Shown piece by piece: positions 35,511 to 44,719 of a DNA stretch of 64,000 bases. The notes under the pieces were generated by a model. That model did not search any database. It was not told where the DNA came from and was given only the letters and a program-made list of their open reading frames with translations. This DNA comes from an uncultured Flavobacteriales bacterium (GTDB lineage: Bacteria; Bacteroidota; Bacteroidia; Flavobacteriales_D; Parvicellaceae), in assembly GCA_943788115.1 (NCBI GenBank), contig CALSPA010000012.1, positions 186,001 to 250,000 of the forward strand, written 5' to 3'. The position numbers were made by a program, and so were the translations under genes. The number at the start of each line of letters is the position of its first letter. Position 1 is the stretch's first letter.

Positions 35511-38026
35511 CTTACTAGGGTTACTGTTCCTTTTTTAACCTCATTTCCACCATCATTATAAATTACATTTGCTTTGTAAACATAAACACCTGAATTAACT
35601 GGTTGATTGTTGAAATTACCATCCCATAAAATAGATGTAGACTGAGTATTAAACATTAATTGTCCCCACCTGTCATAAATTGATAAATTGAATTTAGCTA
35701 CATCAACCCCAGCAAAAATGTCTAGTAAATCATTGTTGTTGTCATTGTTTGGAGAGAATGCAGAAGGAATACTAATGCCATCATAAGTTGGAGTAGGCGG
35801 TGACCCTTCTAATCTGAAATGTCCTGTTATTGTTTGAGCTCCAGAAGCTTGAAAGTTTGCTAAAGAAGAATCAACAGCAGGGTTAAATGTTTCTGAAAGG
35901 GATGATTCCCAATAATCAAAAACATATCCAGCATTTGGACTTGAATTTAGGTTTATATCTATTCCTCCAAAATAATTGCCAATAAAGGGGTAATTATCAA
36001 GCCAAATCGAATTAACTTTTATGGTTCCAGAAAGGGGTGGGTTAACTTCATATGTTATATCATAAGGACCTAACAAATTGTAACAGTCAACTAATCCTGT
36101 GTTAAGGGCAACACATCTAGCATTTATGAAATCTTTTAAATCTTGAACATTGTTGTTCCAAGTAGCCATACTTCCGCCCCATTTTGCAACTTGGCCCGGC
36201 ATTTCAGGTTCGATTAAAACAATTAGACTATCTAAATGATTTATCATGTAATCACAACTGTAAACAGTATTTCCCAAATCAATATATCTAGAAATGTAAA
36301 ACTGTTCAAATGTAGGATTGTCCATTAATTTGACCAATATTTCAGTGTGACCTTGACCTCCAGGGTCGGGAAGAGATTCTGGATCACATGGGTCAGCATT
36401 TGCAGATTCATCAGGAATACCGGTGTAGTTAATATAATGACCAAATGTCGCATCCATATCCCAAAGTGTATATCTCCATTTTTTCTTGTCTCCGTCAGGG
36501 TCTAACCCTCTCCACCATGCAGTGTTCCAGTTTAACCAATCCATACAAACAGTATAGCTGTTTAAACAAAAATAATCGACTAAACTTTTCCAGTTGAACA
36601 AACTGTCGACATAGTCAAAATTGGCTTGAATTGACATGTCATTTGTTTGAATATAATTTAGAAGTGAATTCCAATCAGATTGAGCATTTGGAGATCCAAA
36701 TTGTTGCCAAGTCCCTCCCCAAGTTTTAAGAAATTGAATGTACTCAGGACTATTGCTGTATTTTTCATCTTGACCATAATATCTTGAAAGAAAATCATCA
36801 TCGTCAACTTTTTCACGAATTTCATAGACACCCCAATATTCTCCATTGACATACATAATACAAGGTTCATATGATCGTTCATCTAACCTTAAGCCACCGA
36901 CTTGAGATAAAGAGTGTACAAAAGCATCTCTTATATGTGCACCGCCACTTTCAAATGAGATGTTATCATTTGCAGCAGCCTTAATTATTAATCGTTGGTA
37001 TTTATCTCTATCTTTTGCTCTAAAAATAGGATGTTTAATAGCATAGTTATAACCCTCTTGATCTCTCATGATGAAATCAATTCCTCTTTGGTCGTAAGAC
37101 CAGCTATCATTTCCGTGTTTATTGTAATCTCCTGTACCTTCATCAATTAAAATTCCTGTGCTTGCAAAATATTCAATGGCACCATTGAAATTATCTGTAA
37201 ATGCATTAGAAAGGTTGTCGTTTATAAAGTCTGTAATTTCATCTCCACTGATAGAGATGATATCAATAGTATGAGTAGAATTGATAAAGTAGGTGTTTGT
37301 TTCAATAAAACTATTTGGAATATTTGGATCAGAACTAATGGCTATTGCTCTAATCACTTTAGTAGAGTTAACAGAGATTGCACCATTTGCAATATTGGAA
37401 GTGGCATTTGGAGTGCTTCCATCTGTTGTATAATGAACAGTTGAGTTAAAATCAGGGCAGGTAATGTTTAAAGAAATGGGACCGGAATGGTATCCAGGGT
37501 CTAAGTCAAAAGTTGGAGTTGTAGCATATTCCAAGGATGAATTTGAATTTGTGCCATTAGGAGTTGGATTGGTGAAAAGCGACCATGTGTTGTTTCCATC
37601 ACTTGTTCTTCCCCTTGAATGGTCTAACTGACATGGCGAAATTTGTATTTGATCTATAACAACTCCATTTGGATCTGAAATTAATATTTCTTCTGGTTTG
37701 GTTTGGGTGAGTTTGAAAGATGTGTGAATGACCCCACCAGAAAACTCATCTCTTCCAGAACAAACAACCATGATTTTCCCACCAGCAGGTATTGTTCCTG
37801 AGCTAATTTGATACTTTATAATGTCTGTAGATTTGTCTGATAAATACCAACCTGTTAAATCTACAGCATTTGTAGAATTGTTGTAAAGTTCAAACCAATC
37901 TTCAAAATTCCCATAATTATCTGCATAATTAGAATTATTTGCTGCTGAATATTCGTTAATTAAAACTTGAGTGTGAGAATTAAGTAGAATAAAAAGGGAG
38001 AAAAGAATAGAGATTGTTTTTTTCAT
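35507..38026 (-). CDS. Secreted CotH-kinase-like protein with lamin-tail and CHU_C domains
   Basis: An 839-residue T9SS cargo. After the signal peptide, a lamin-tail domain (about 20-125: LINEYSAANNSNY, WFELYNNSTNAVDLTGWYLS) and a chitobiase-like beta domain (about 170-250: STVHYTTDGSTPNATS) precede a CotH-like kinase region at about 260-650 with GVYEIREKVDDDDFLSRYYG and YTLWDMDATFGHYI. The C-terminus is CHU_C (AFSPNNDNNNDLL, YDRWGQLMF, SGVYVYKANV). CotH of Bacillus spores is a secretory-type protein kinase (family knowledge); whether this one has activity outside the cell, where ATP is scarce, is open. Its PorP/SprF partner overlaps downstream. Confidence 0.88.
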   Translation of the reverse strand: MKKTISILFSLFILLNSHTQVLINEYSAANNSNYADNYGNFEDWFELYNNSTNAVDLTGWYLSDKSTDIIKYQISSGTIPAGGKIMVVCSGRDEFSGGVIHTSFKLTQTKPEEILISDPNGVVIDQIQISPCQLDHSRGRTSDGNNTWSLFTNPTPNGTNSNSSLEYATTPTFDLDPGYHSGPISLNITCPDFNSTVHYTTDGSTPNATSNIANGAISVNSTKVIRAIAISSDPNIPNSFIETNTYFINSTHTIDIISISGDEITDFINDNLSNAFTDNFNGAIEYFASTGILIDEGTGDYNKHGNDSWSYDQRGIDFIMRDQEGYNYAIKHPIFRAKDRDKYQRLIIKAAANDNISFESGGAHIRDAFVHSLSQVGGLRLDERSYEPCIMYVNGEYWGVYEIREKVDDDDFLSRYYGQDEKYSNSPEYIQFLKTWGGTWQQFGSPNAQSDWNSLLNYIQTNDMSIQANFDYVDSLFNWKSLVDYFCLNSYTVCMDWLNWNTAWWRGLDPDGDKKKWRYTLWDMDATFGHYINYTGIPDESANADPCDPESLPDPGGQGHTEILVKLMDNPTFEQFYISRYIDLGNTVYSCDYMINHLDSLIVLIEPEMPGQVAKWGGSMATWNNNVQDLKDFINARCVALNTGLVDCYNLLGPYDITYEVNPPLSGTIKVNSIWLDNYPFIGNYFGGIDINLNSSPNAGYVFDYWESSLSETFNPAVDSSLANFQASGAQTITGHFRLEGSPPTPTYDGISIPSAFSPNNDNNNDLLDIFAGVDVAKFNLSIYDRWGQLMFNTQSTSILWDGNFNNQPVNSGVYVYKANVIYNDGGNEVKKGTVTLVR

Positions 38027-38426
38027 TAATAATTTGTTAATCGTTGGGGCTGTGTTTACAATTAAAAGACTTATATGTTAATTATTTAGTTGCTTTATTA
38101 GTAATGAATTTTATATGTAAATATACTATTAATTTGAAAAAGCTCTAATTGGGGAAAATTGTCATGAATTTGACTTGTAAGATTGCATTAATGTATTGAT
38201 AACCACTTATTTGTTTGTTGATAGAGGTTATTAATTGGTCCAGATGGATGTCTGAACATTGATTTAAGTTGTCATTTATGCTAAACATATTCCAAAAACT
38301 CTGAATAAAAGCTATTTTTTCAAATCGTGACATAATATCTTATACGTTATTATCCTTAAAAAGGATATTGTCTGTATAATAAAAACACAATTTTTGTTGA
38401 GGTGTTGTCTGTTGTTTGTTTGAAAT
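38027..38426. other. Intergenic gap between acyltransferase and CotH genes
   Basis: This 400-bp AT-rich stretch holds one doubtful small ORF (38145-38333, minus) and a perfect seven-base-pair palindrome, TATCCTT / AAGGATA with an AAA loop, at 38351-38367 just beyond the acyltransferase stop. The palindrome is not followed by a T-run on either strand. The CotH gene promoter must lie here, but no TAnnTTTG match is visible in the right orientation. Confidence 0.4.
38145..38333 (-). CDS. Possible small protein of unknown function
   Basis: A 62-residue frame starting MSRFEKIAFIQSFW. It begins in a gap between two same-strand genes and overlaps neither. The residue mix looks protein-like (aromatics, charged residues, one cysteine), but there is no signal peptide, membrane helix or recognisable motif, and no promoter element is obvious. 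I do not recognise it. It may be a chance ORF in AT-rich DNA. Confidence 0.3.
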   Translation of the reverse strand: MSRFEKIAFIQSFWNMFSINDNLNQCSDIHLDQLITSINKQISGYQYINAILQVKFMTIFPN

Positions 38427-39137
38427 TTAAATTTCAGCTAAAAGATTTGCAACACTTTCTTGGGTTAATTGGGCCAGTTGCTCTGCTGAAAAATTAGGAT
38501 AATCAATCGGGTCAATAGGGTCTCCAAAATTTACATTTATTTTATGAGATCGTAATTTGAAACTACTTGGAGGGTTAACTTCTAAGGTTCCTTTTATCGC
38601 TACAGGTACAATCGTTATGTTACTATTTTTTGCGATAATAAAGCTTCCTCTTTTGAATAGATTTAATTTTCCATTTTTGGAACGTGTTCCCTCAGGAAAA
38701 GTAACTACATTTCTGCCGCTTAAAATTAGTTCTCCAGCTTTTTGCATGCTAGACATGGCTTTTTCGGTGTTTGAACGATCAATAAAAATCATTCCTGCAG
38801 AACTAACATACCATCCAATAAAAGGAATTTTTTTCAACTCTTTTTTTGCGATAAAATGAATGGGTTTATCCATAGAAATGAACATGGCTGGAATGTCATA
38901 CATTGATTGGTGATTTGCACAATAAATAACGGGTTTGTCAAGTTCTGATATTCTTTGTTTATTGTGCAAATAAACTGGAGAAAATACAATGGCACAGAGT
39001 AGTCTTGACCAAATATTTTTCGCTATCCAAAATGAAAGGTTCTTAGAAATAATTAAAGCCAGAATTGCTAGAATTCCAGAAAAAATAATGGCTAAAAATA
39101 TAAATACCCATTGAATTAAATTAATAATTTTCCACAT
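38427..39137 (-). CDS. plsC: 1-acyl-sn-glycerol-3-phosphate acyltransferase
   Basis: Transfers an acyl chain to lysophosphatidate at the inner membrane, making phosphatidate for phospholipids. The 236-residue protein has an N-terminal hydrophobic anchor (WVFIFLAIIFSGILAILALI), the catalytic box NHQSMYD (H-x4-D) and the substrate box FPEGTRSKNGK; IFIDRS between them is also typical. Length is normal. It lies 17 bases downstream of the alpha-oxoamine synthase gene on the same strand, suggesting one lipid-synthesis unit. Bacteroidota use related acyltransferases for several acyl-lipids, so the exact acceptor is less certain than the family. Confidence 0.85.
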   Translation of the reverse strand: MWKIINLIQWVFIFLAIIFSGILAILALIISKNLSFWIAKNIWSRLLCAIVFSPVYLHNKQRISELDKPVIYCANHQSMYDIPAMFISMDKPIHFIAKKELKKIPFIGWYVSSAGMIFIDRSNTEKAMSSMQKAGELILSGRNVVTFPEGTRSKNGKLNLFKRGSFIIAKNSNITIVPVAIKGTLEVNPPSSFKLRSHKINVNFGDPIDPIDYPNFSAEQLAQLTQESVANLLAEI

Positions 39138-39154
39138 GAATATTATTCTGTTAA

Positions 39155-40408
39155 CTAATTATTAGTGTCTAGGACTTTTTCTGAATGGTATTCCCCAATA
39201 TCTAGTTTAGATTTTATTGCTTTAAATATTTTAATAGTGTAGTCTACATCTTCAAGAGAGTGAGCTGCTGTAGGTATTAGCCTTAATAGTATCATCCCTT
39301 TAGGAACTACAGGATATACAACAATAGAGCAGAACAAGCTGTGATTTTCTCTAAGGTCAAATGTTAGATTAGTAGCTTCACCTAAGGTTCCAGTAAGCAT
39401 TACGGGTGTAACACATGAGTTTGTATTCCCTAGGCTAAAACCTGCATTTTTTAATCCACTTTGTAATGCATTGGTAATGGTCCAAAGTTTTTCTCGTTGT
39501 TCTTTTCCTTTTAATAATTCTAATCTTTTTAGGGCACCTACTACTAAAGGCATCGGAAGAGATTTTGCAAATATTTGAGATCTCATGTTGTAAGCTAGAT
39601 AGTTAATGATGTCATCATTACTACAAATAAAAGCACCAACACTTGCCATAGATTTTGCAAATGTTCCAAAAAGGACATCAATTTCATCCTGAACACCTTG
39701 GTGCTCACCAGCTCCTTGTCCTTTGTCCCCTAGAGTTCCAAATCCGTGAGCATCATCAACAAATAGTCTGAATTCAAATTTCCCAGATTTTCTATATTCT
39801 ATAATTTCTTTAAGTTTTCCTTGATCACCACTCATTCCAAAAACACCTTCAGTAACTACTAAAATACCACCTCCAGTTTCTTCTGCTAGTTTAGTAGCGG
39901 TAGCCATTTGCTTTTCAAAACTAACCATATCATTATGAATGAAAACCTTTCTTTTACCTTGGTGAAGTCTTACTCCATCAACCATGCAGGCGTGAGATTC
40001 ACTGTCGTATACAATTACATCATTTCTATCAACAAGAGCCTCTATAGCAGACATGCAACCTTGATATCCAAAGTTCAATAAATAGCAAGCGTCTTTATCC
40101 ATAAAAGAAGCTAATTCTTCTTCTAATTTTTCATGTTCACTTGTTTGTCCTGACATCATTCTTGCACCCATTGGATATCCGAGTCCCCAACGTTTAGCAG
40201 CGTCTGCATCTGCTTTTCTTACTTCAGGAAGATTTGAAAGCCCTAGGTAATTGTTAATGCTCCATGTAAGAACTTCTTTGCCTTTAAAAGTCATTCTAGG
40301 GGCAATATCGCCTTCAAGTTTAGGGAAAGTGAAATAACCGTGTGATTCCTTAGCATGCTGACCAAGAGGTCCTCTGTTAGCTTTGATTTTATCAAAAATA
40401 TCTCTCAT
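39155..40408 (-). CDS. Alpha-oxoamine synthase family PLP enzyme (serine palmitoyltransferase-like)
   Basis: A 417-residue PLP enzyme that condenses an amino acid with an acyl-CoA or acyl-carrier thioester. The PLP pocket is visible in VDDAHGFG and the Schiff-base lysine in FGTFAKSMASVGA; YDSESHACMVDGVRLH fits the family's active site. Possible identities are serine palmitoyltransferase (sphingolipids), cysteate fatty-acyltransferase (sulfonolipids, linked to gliding in Flavobacterium) or 2-amino-3-ketobutyrate ligase. The length, the start GPLGQHAKESHGYFTFPKLE and the neighbouring plsC favour a lipid role (inference). Cytoplasmic, with no signal peptide. Confidence 0.8.
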   Translation of the reverse strand: MRDIFDKIKANRGPLGQHAKESHGYFTFPKLEGDIAPRMTFKGKEVLTWSINNYLGLSNLPEVRKADADAAKRWGLGYPMGARMMSGQTSEHEKLEEELASFMDKDACYLLNFGYQGCMSAIEALVDRNDVIVYDSESHACMVDGVRLHQGKRKVFIHNDMVSFEKQMATATKLAEETGGGILVVTEGVFGMSGDQGKLKEIIEYRKSGKFEFRLFVDDAHGFGTLGDKGQGAGEHQGVQDEIDVLFGTFAKSMASVGAFICSNDDIINYLAYNMRSQIFAKSLPMPLVVGALKRLELLKGKEQREKLWTITNALQSGLKNAGFSLGNTNSCVTPVMLTGTLGEATNLTFDLRENHSLFCSIVVYPVVPKGMILLRLIPTAAHSLEDVDYTIKIFKAIKSKLDIGEYHSEKVLDTNN

Positions 40409-40573
40409 GATGTTGTTTTCTATGTGTCTTAAGTCTTGTAAGTAGTTTAATAATCGGCTAAATTAAAACACTTATATATCCCTTACAATACTATTGTCGT
40501 TTTTTATTAACATGTTGTAAATATTTATGGCTTACAATTTTATTTTCATTGGTGCGTTAGTTACTAAAAAAAT

Positions 40574-40581
40574 TATATTTG
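40574..40581 (+). promoter_or_regulatory. Bacteroidota -7 promoter element immediately upstream of bamD
   Basis: TATATTTG followed by C fits TAnnTTTGY. A TTG lies 22 bases upstream (40549-40551), inside the accepted spacing range. With usual geometry transcription would start near 40586, only about two bases before ATG 40588, so the transcript may be almost leaderless (inference). Confidence 0.5.
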
Positions 40582-40587
40582 CAGCGC

Positions 40588-41394
40588 ATGAAATATTTCA
40601 AATTCTTATTTATCTTCTATACATTCATTTTTTTAGTGGGTTGTTCTGATTACAGTAAAATCGTAAAAGGAACTGATTACAATTTAAAATATGAAACAGC
40701 TGTAGAATGTTACAATAATGGCGATTGTTTCAAATCACTTCCTTTATTTGAGGAATTAATGTCATACTTTAAAATGACAGACAAAGGTGAAGATGTTTAT
40801 TATTACTATGCCAAGACACAATTTTGTTTAAATGATTATTATTTAGCCGGTTATTATTTTAAAAGATTTTCTAAGAACTTTCCCAACAGTGATAGAGCTG
40901 AAGAATGTTCGTTTAACAGTGCAATTTGTTACATGAAAAATTCCCCTGATTTTTATTTAGATCAATCAGACACCTATAAATCCATAGATGAATTCCAACT
41001 ATTCATGAATAGATATCCAGAAAGTCCTTTGGTTGATAGTTGTAATGTTTTGATTAAGGATTTGAGGGAAAAATTAGAACTTAAAAGTTTTGAGAAATCT
41101 AATTTGTATTTTAAAATGGAAAAATACCGTTCAGCAGTTATAGCTTTTAATTCAACTTTAGAAGAATTTCCAGACACAAAATTTAGAGAAAAAATACTTT
41201 TTATGATAGTCAAGGCGAATTATATGTTTGCATCTAATAGTATTGACAAGAAAAAAATAGAAAGATATGAAGCAACTATCGATTCTTATCTTACCTTTGT
41301 GGACTCTTTTGAAAAAAGTAATTATTTGAAGACAGCTGAGTCCTATTATAATTATTCAATAAGAGAAATTGAAAAACAGAATAATTTAAATTAG
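40588..41394 (+). CDS. bamD: Outer-membrane assembly lipoprotein BamD
   Basis: Component of the BAM complex that inserts beta-barrel proteins. I use ATG 40588 rather than the TTG at 40579 because the promoter element TATATTTG overlaps that TTG. The 268-residue protein has a lipoprotein signal, LFIFYTFIFLVGCSDYS, with the lipobox cysteine. TPR-like helices follow: YETAVECYNNGDCFKSLPLF, YYYAKTQFCLNDYYLAGYYF and FPNSDRAEECSFNSA. It heads a run bamD, rpoZ, coaBC, DUF4835 and dapA. The order bamD-rpoZ-coaBC-DUF4835 is familiar in Flavobacteriia (recalled). Confidence 0.92.
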   Translation: MKYFKFLFIFYTFIFLVGCSDYSKIVKGTDYNLKYETAVECYNNGDCFKSLPLFEELMSYFKMTDKGEDVYYYYAKTQFCLNDYYLAGYYFKRFSKNFPNSDRAEECSFNSAICYMKNSPDFYLDQSDTYKSIDEFQLFMNRYPESPLVDSCNVLIKDLREKLELKSFEKSNLYFKMEKYRSAVIAFNSTLEEFPDTKFREKILFMIVKANYMFASNSIDKKKIERYEATIDSYLTFVDSFEKSNYLKTAESYYNYSIREIEKQNNLN

Positions 41395-41395
41395 A

Positions 41396-41722
41396 ATGGC
41401 ATATAGAGATAACACTGCAGAAAGAACAACTATTACTAGGAATCTTAGGGATATGGAAAATCCTTTAGGAAATGTTTATGAAACAATTGTTGTACTATCT
41501 AAAAGATCTAACCAAATTAATTCTGAGCTTAATGAGGAACTGTCTCAAAAGCTAGATGAATTTGCTTCTACAACTGACAATTTAGAAGAGATTTTTGAAA
41601 ATCGTGAGCAAATTGAAGTCTCAAGATTTTATGAGCGTTTACCTAAACCAGGTGCAATTGCAATTCAAGAGCTAGAATTAGACACTTTGTTCTGGAGACA
41701 ACCAGAAACAGAAGAAAATTAA
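41396..41722 (+). CDS. rpoZ: RNA polymerase omega subunit (Rpb6-like)
   Basis: A 108-residue cytoplasmic protein that starts one base after the bamD stop. NLRDMENPLGNVYETIVVLS and KRSNQINSELNEELSQKL match the Bacteroidota form of omega/Rpb6, which supports assembly of RNA polymerase. It lacks the short motif pattern of proteobacterial omega, as expected for this group. The location between bamD and coaBC is the conserved flavobacterial context and supports the call. Confidence 0.88.
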   Translation: MAYRDNTAERTTITRNLRDMENPLGNVYETIVVLSKRSNQINSELNEELSQKLDEFASTTDNLEEIFENREQIEVSRFYERLPKPGAIAIQELELDTLFWRQPETEEN

Positions 41723-41733
41723 TTTCAATAAGA

Positions 41734-42927
41734 ATGCTGAATGGGAAGAATGTGCTTCTCGCAGTAACTGGAAGTATTGCTGCTTATAAATCAGCATTAA
41801 TCGTTAGAGAATTCATTAAAAAGGGTGCTAATGTTAAGGTGGTAATGACAAATGCTGCTTGTGATTTTATAACTCCCTTAACGCTTTCAACCCTTTCTAA
41901 AAACCCCGTTTTTAAAGATTTTGTAAAAGATTCTGAAAAAGGTGTATGGAATAACCATGTAGAATTAGGTCTTTGGGCCGACTTGATGATTGTTGCCCCT
42001 GCTACTGCAAATTCAATTGCTAAATTGGTTTCAGGTCATGCAGATTCTTTTTTGTTAGCTACCTATTTATCTGCTAGATGTCCTGTTTTTGTTGCTCCAG
42101 CAATGGATTTAGATATGTTTAAGCATGAATCTACACAAGAAAACTTGTCAATTTTAACAGAAAGAAAGGTGTCAATTATTCAGCCAGAATATGGCGAATT
42201 AGCTAGTGGGTTAGAAGGTGAAGGAAGGTTAGCTGAACCAGAGCAAATTGTTAAAGCGGTAAGAGATTATCTTTTGAATATAGCGACATTAAAAGACAAA
42301 AGAATTCTAATTACAGCAGGTCCAACTCATGAGTCTATAGACCCTGTTCGTTTTATAGGAAATCATTCTTCTGGTAAAATGGGCTTTGCTTTAGCAAAGG
42401 TTGCTGCTGAAAGAGGGGCCTCAGTTCAATTAATAGCAGGTCCAGTTGTGTTGGATACTCCTTCTGGTGTTGACCGTATAAATGTTACTTCAGCAAAAGA
42501 AATGTTTGAAGCTGTAAAAGAGACTTTTGCAAACATTGATGTTGTTATTATGGCAGCAGCTGTAGCTGATTATAGAGTTAAAAGTCCAGCTTTAGAGAAA
42601 ATTAAAAAGAACTCATCTGAAATGGAACTCCTACTTGAGAAAAATGAAGATATTCTTTTGTATTTGGGTAATAATAAAAAGCATCAATTGCTTATTGGTT
42701 TTGCTTTAGAAACAGAAAACGAAATTAAGAATGCTGAAAAAAAATTAATTTCAAAAAAACTTGATGCAATAGTATTGAATTCATTGAAAAATAAAGGTGC
42801 TGGTTTTGCTACAGATACTAATCAAATATCTATTCTTCAAAAAGATAATAAAATGATTAGTTTTGAGTTAAAACATAAAAACGATGTTGCTACAGATGTT
42901 TTAGATGTTATTGAAAAATTATTATGA
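41734..42927 (+). CDS. coaBC: Bifunctional phosphopantothenoylcysteine decarboxylase / phosphopantothenate-cysteine ligase
   Basis: Two steps of coenzyme A synthesis. Residues 1-185 form the flavin-dependent CoaC domain: LLAVTGSIAAYKSA, the catalytic histidine in WNNHVELGLWADLMIVAPAT, and CPVFVAPAMDLDMF. Residues 190-397 form the CoaB ligase: ILITAGPTHESIDPVRFIGN, SSGKMGFALAKVAAERGA and VVIMAAAVADYRV. The 397-residue length is standard. It starts 11 bases after rpoZ and overlaps the next gene by four. Confidence 0.96.
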   Translation: MLNGKNVLLAVTGSIAAYKSALIVREFIKKGANVKVVMTNAACDFITPLTLSTLSKNPVFKDFVKDSEKGVWNNHVELGLWADLMIVAPATANSIAKLVSGHADSFLLATYLSARCPVFVAPAMDLDMFKHESTQENLSILTERKVSIIQPEYGELASGLEGEGRLAEPEQIVKAVRDYLLNIATLKDKRILITAGPTHESIDPVRFIGNHSSGKMGFALAKVAAERGASVQLIAGPVVLDTPSGVDRINVTSAKEMFEAVKETFANIDVVIMAAAVADYRVKSPALEKIKKNSSEMELLLEKNEDILLYLGNNKKHQLLIGFALETENEIKNAEKKLISKKLDAIVLNSLKNKGAGFATDTNQISILQKDNKMISFELKHKNDVATDVLDVIEKLL

Positions 42928-43832
42928 TTAAACGATTTGTATTATTTCTTATTTATTTATCATTTGTAAATGTTAATGCTCAAGAATTGAATTGTCAAGT
43001 TTCTGTAATTGCACCTACACTTCAAAGCAATCCTGCAAATCAAGAAATTATAGAATCTTTGCAATCTTCTGTTTTCGAATTTGTAAATAATACTAAGTGG
43101 ACAACAGATCAATTCCAATTACATGAAAGAATAGAATGTAATATTTTGATTAATATTCAAGATAAAATTTCTAGTGATGAATTTAGAGGGAGTATTCAAA
43201 TTAGTTCATCAAGACCTGTTTTCAATTCGAGCTATAAATCAAGACTTTTTAACTACAGTGATCCTAATTTACAATTTAGATATTTAAGAAATACAGCAAT
43301 AATCTTTAAGCCAGATAATCATTACGATAATTTAGCTGATGTTCTTGCCTTTTATGTTTACATGATGATAGGATATGACTATGATTCATATTCTTTAGAA
43401 GGTGGAACTCCATATTTTAATAAAGCGATGCAGATTGTGTCAAATTGCCAAAATGCTCCAGAACCTGGATGGAAGCCAAGTGAAGGAAATAGGAATCGCT
43501 ACTGGTTAATTCAAAATGCAACTCAAGCACTGTTTATTCCTTTAAGGAAGTGTTATTATAATTTCCATAGGTTAGGGTTTGACAATGCTTATTCAAATAG
43601 AGAGGAAAGCTTGACAACTATGTTTGAAGCTTTACAATCCTTGGATGCAATACATAAAGCACGTCCTAACTCTTTTAATATCCAACTCTTTTTCACAGCA
43701 AAAAATGATGAAATAGTTAATCTGTTTTCACCTGATCAAACTGGTCTTAGAATGCAAGTTTATAATTTGATAGTTAGACTTGATCCTGGAAACATTTCAA
43801 AATATAATAAAATTAAAGCAGGTACAAAATGA
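42924..43832 (+). CDS. DUF4835 family exported protein
   Basis: A 302-residue protein with a signal peptide (MIKRFVLFLIYLSFVNVNAQ). The segments ELNCQVSVIAPTLQSNP, FIPLRKCYYNFHRLGFDNAY and SFNIQLFFTAKNDEIVNLFS are the landmarks I recall for DUF4835, a Bacteroidota-only family nearly always found after coaBC. Function is unknown; the periplasm or outer-membrane face is likely. It overlaps both coaBC (ATGA) and dapA, so it is translated within this operon. In many relatives recN comes next; here dapA does. Confidence 0.85.
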   Translation: MIKRFVLFLIYLSFVNVNAQELNCQVSVIAPTLQSNPANQEIIESLQSSVFEFVNNTKWTTDQFQLHERIECNILINIQDKISSDEFRGSIQISSSRPVFNSSYKSRLFNYSDPNLQFRYLRNTAIIFKPDNHYDNLADVLAFYVYMMIGYDYDSYSLEGGTPYFNKAMQIVSNCQNAPEPGWKPSEGNRNRYWLIQNATQALFIPLRKCYYNFHRLGFDNAYSNREESLTTMFEALQSLDAIHKARPNSFNIQLFFTAKNDEIVNLFSPDQTGLRMQVYNLIVRLDPGNISKYNKIKAGTK

Positions 43833-44719
43833 AAACAAATTTTGGTGGTGTAGGAGTAGCTTTGGTTACTCCTTTTACTGATTCTGGAATGGTAGATTTT
43901 AACGGTTTAAAGAAATTGGTTGAACATCAAGTTTCCAATGGAACAAATTATTTAGTTGTGCAAGGAACTACTGGTGAGTCAGCAACTCTTTCTGAAAAAG
44001 AAAAAATAGCAATTTTGGATTTTATTTTGGAAATAAATGCTGGAAAGCTACCTGTTGTTTTAGGAGTTGGAGGTAATGATACTCTTAATGTTGCTAATAA
44101 ATTAAGTAATTTAAATCAAGATGGCTTAAGTGGAATTCTTTCTGTTAGCCCATATTATAATAAACCGTCTCAAAAAGGGATTATTGAGCATTATAAATCT
44201 CTTTCTTCTTCTACAGATTTGCCTATTATTTTGTATAATGTTCCTGGTAGAACAAGTAGTAATGTGCAGGTTGAAACTACGCTTGAATTAGCTGAAATTA
44301 AGAACATAGTTGCTGTTAAAGAGGCATCAGGAGATTTAGAACAAGTTATGTCAATAATAAACCAAAAACCGGAAGGATTTTTGGTGTTATCCGGTGATGA
44401 TGCTTTAACTTTACCACATATTTCAGTTGGTGGTGATGGCGTTATTTCTGTAGTTGCGAATGCCTTTCCTAGAAGATTTTCAGATTTAGTAAATGCAGCT
44501 CTTGCTGGTGATATATCTTTAGCTAGACAGAAGCATTATGAGCTTTTTGAGATTATTCAACAACTTTTTGCTGATGGTAATCCAGGTGGTGTAAAACATG
44601 TGCTTAAACTTTTAAACATTTGTGGCGATTCAGTTAGACTTCCGTTGGTGAATGTTAACGATAAAGTAGCTGAAAAACTTTATAAATTAACTGCAAATCT
44701 TGGCGAGAAAATGATTTAG
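43829..44719 (+). CDS. dapA: 4-hydroxy-tetrahydrodipicolinate synthase
   Basis: First committed step of lysine and diaminopimelate synthesis: condenses pyruvate with aspartate semialdehyde. The 296-residue TIM-barrel enzyme has GVGVALVTPF, the substrate loop GTTGESATLS, the tyrosine motif LYNVPGRTS and the Schiff-base lysine in IVAVKEASGD. LSGDDALTLP and GGDGVISVVAN are also typical. The start overlaps the DUF4835 stop by four bases. dapB lies in a different operon at 15514. Its end overlaps the YigZ gene convergently by four bases. Confidence 0.97.
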   Translation: MKTNFGGVGVALVTPFTDSGMVDFNGLKKLVEHQVSNGTNYLVVQGTTGESATLSEKEKIAILDFILEINAGKLPVVLGVGGNDTLNVANKLSNLNQDGLSGILSVSPYYNKPSQKGIIEHYKSLSSSTDLPIILYNVPGRTSSNVQVETTLELAEIKNIVAVKEASGDLEQVMSIINQKPEGFLVLSGDDALTLPHISVGGDGVISVVANAFPRRFSDLVNAALAGDISLARQKHYELFEIIQQLFADGNPGGVKHVLKLLNICGDSVRLPLVNVNDKVAEKLYKLTANLGEKMI

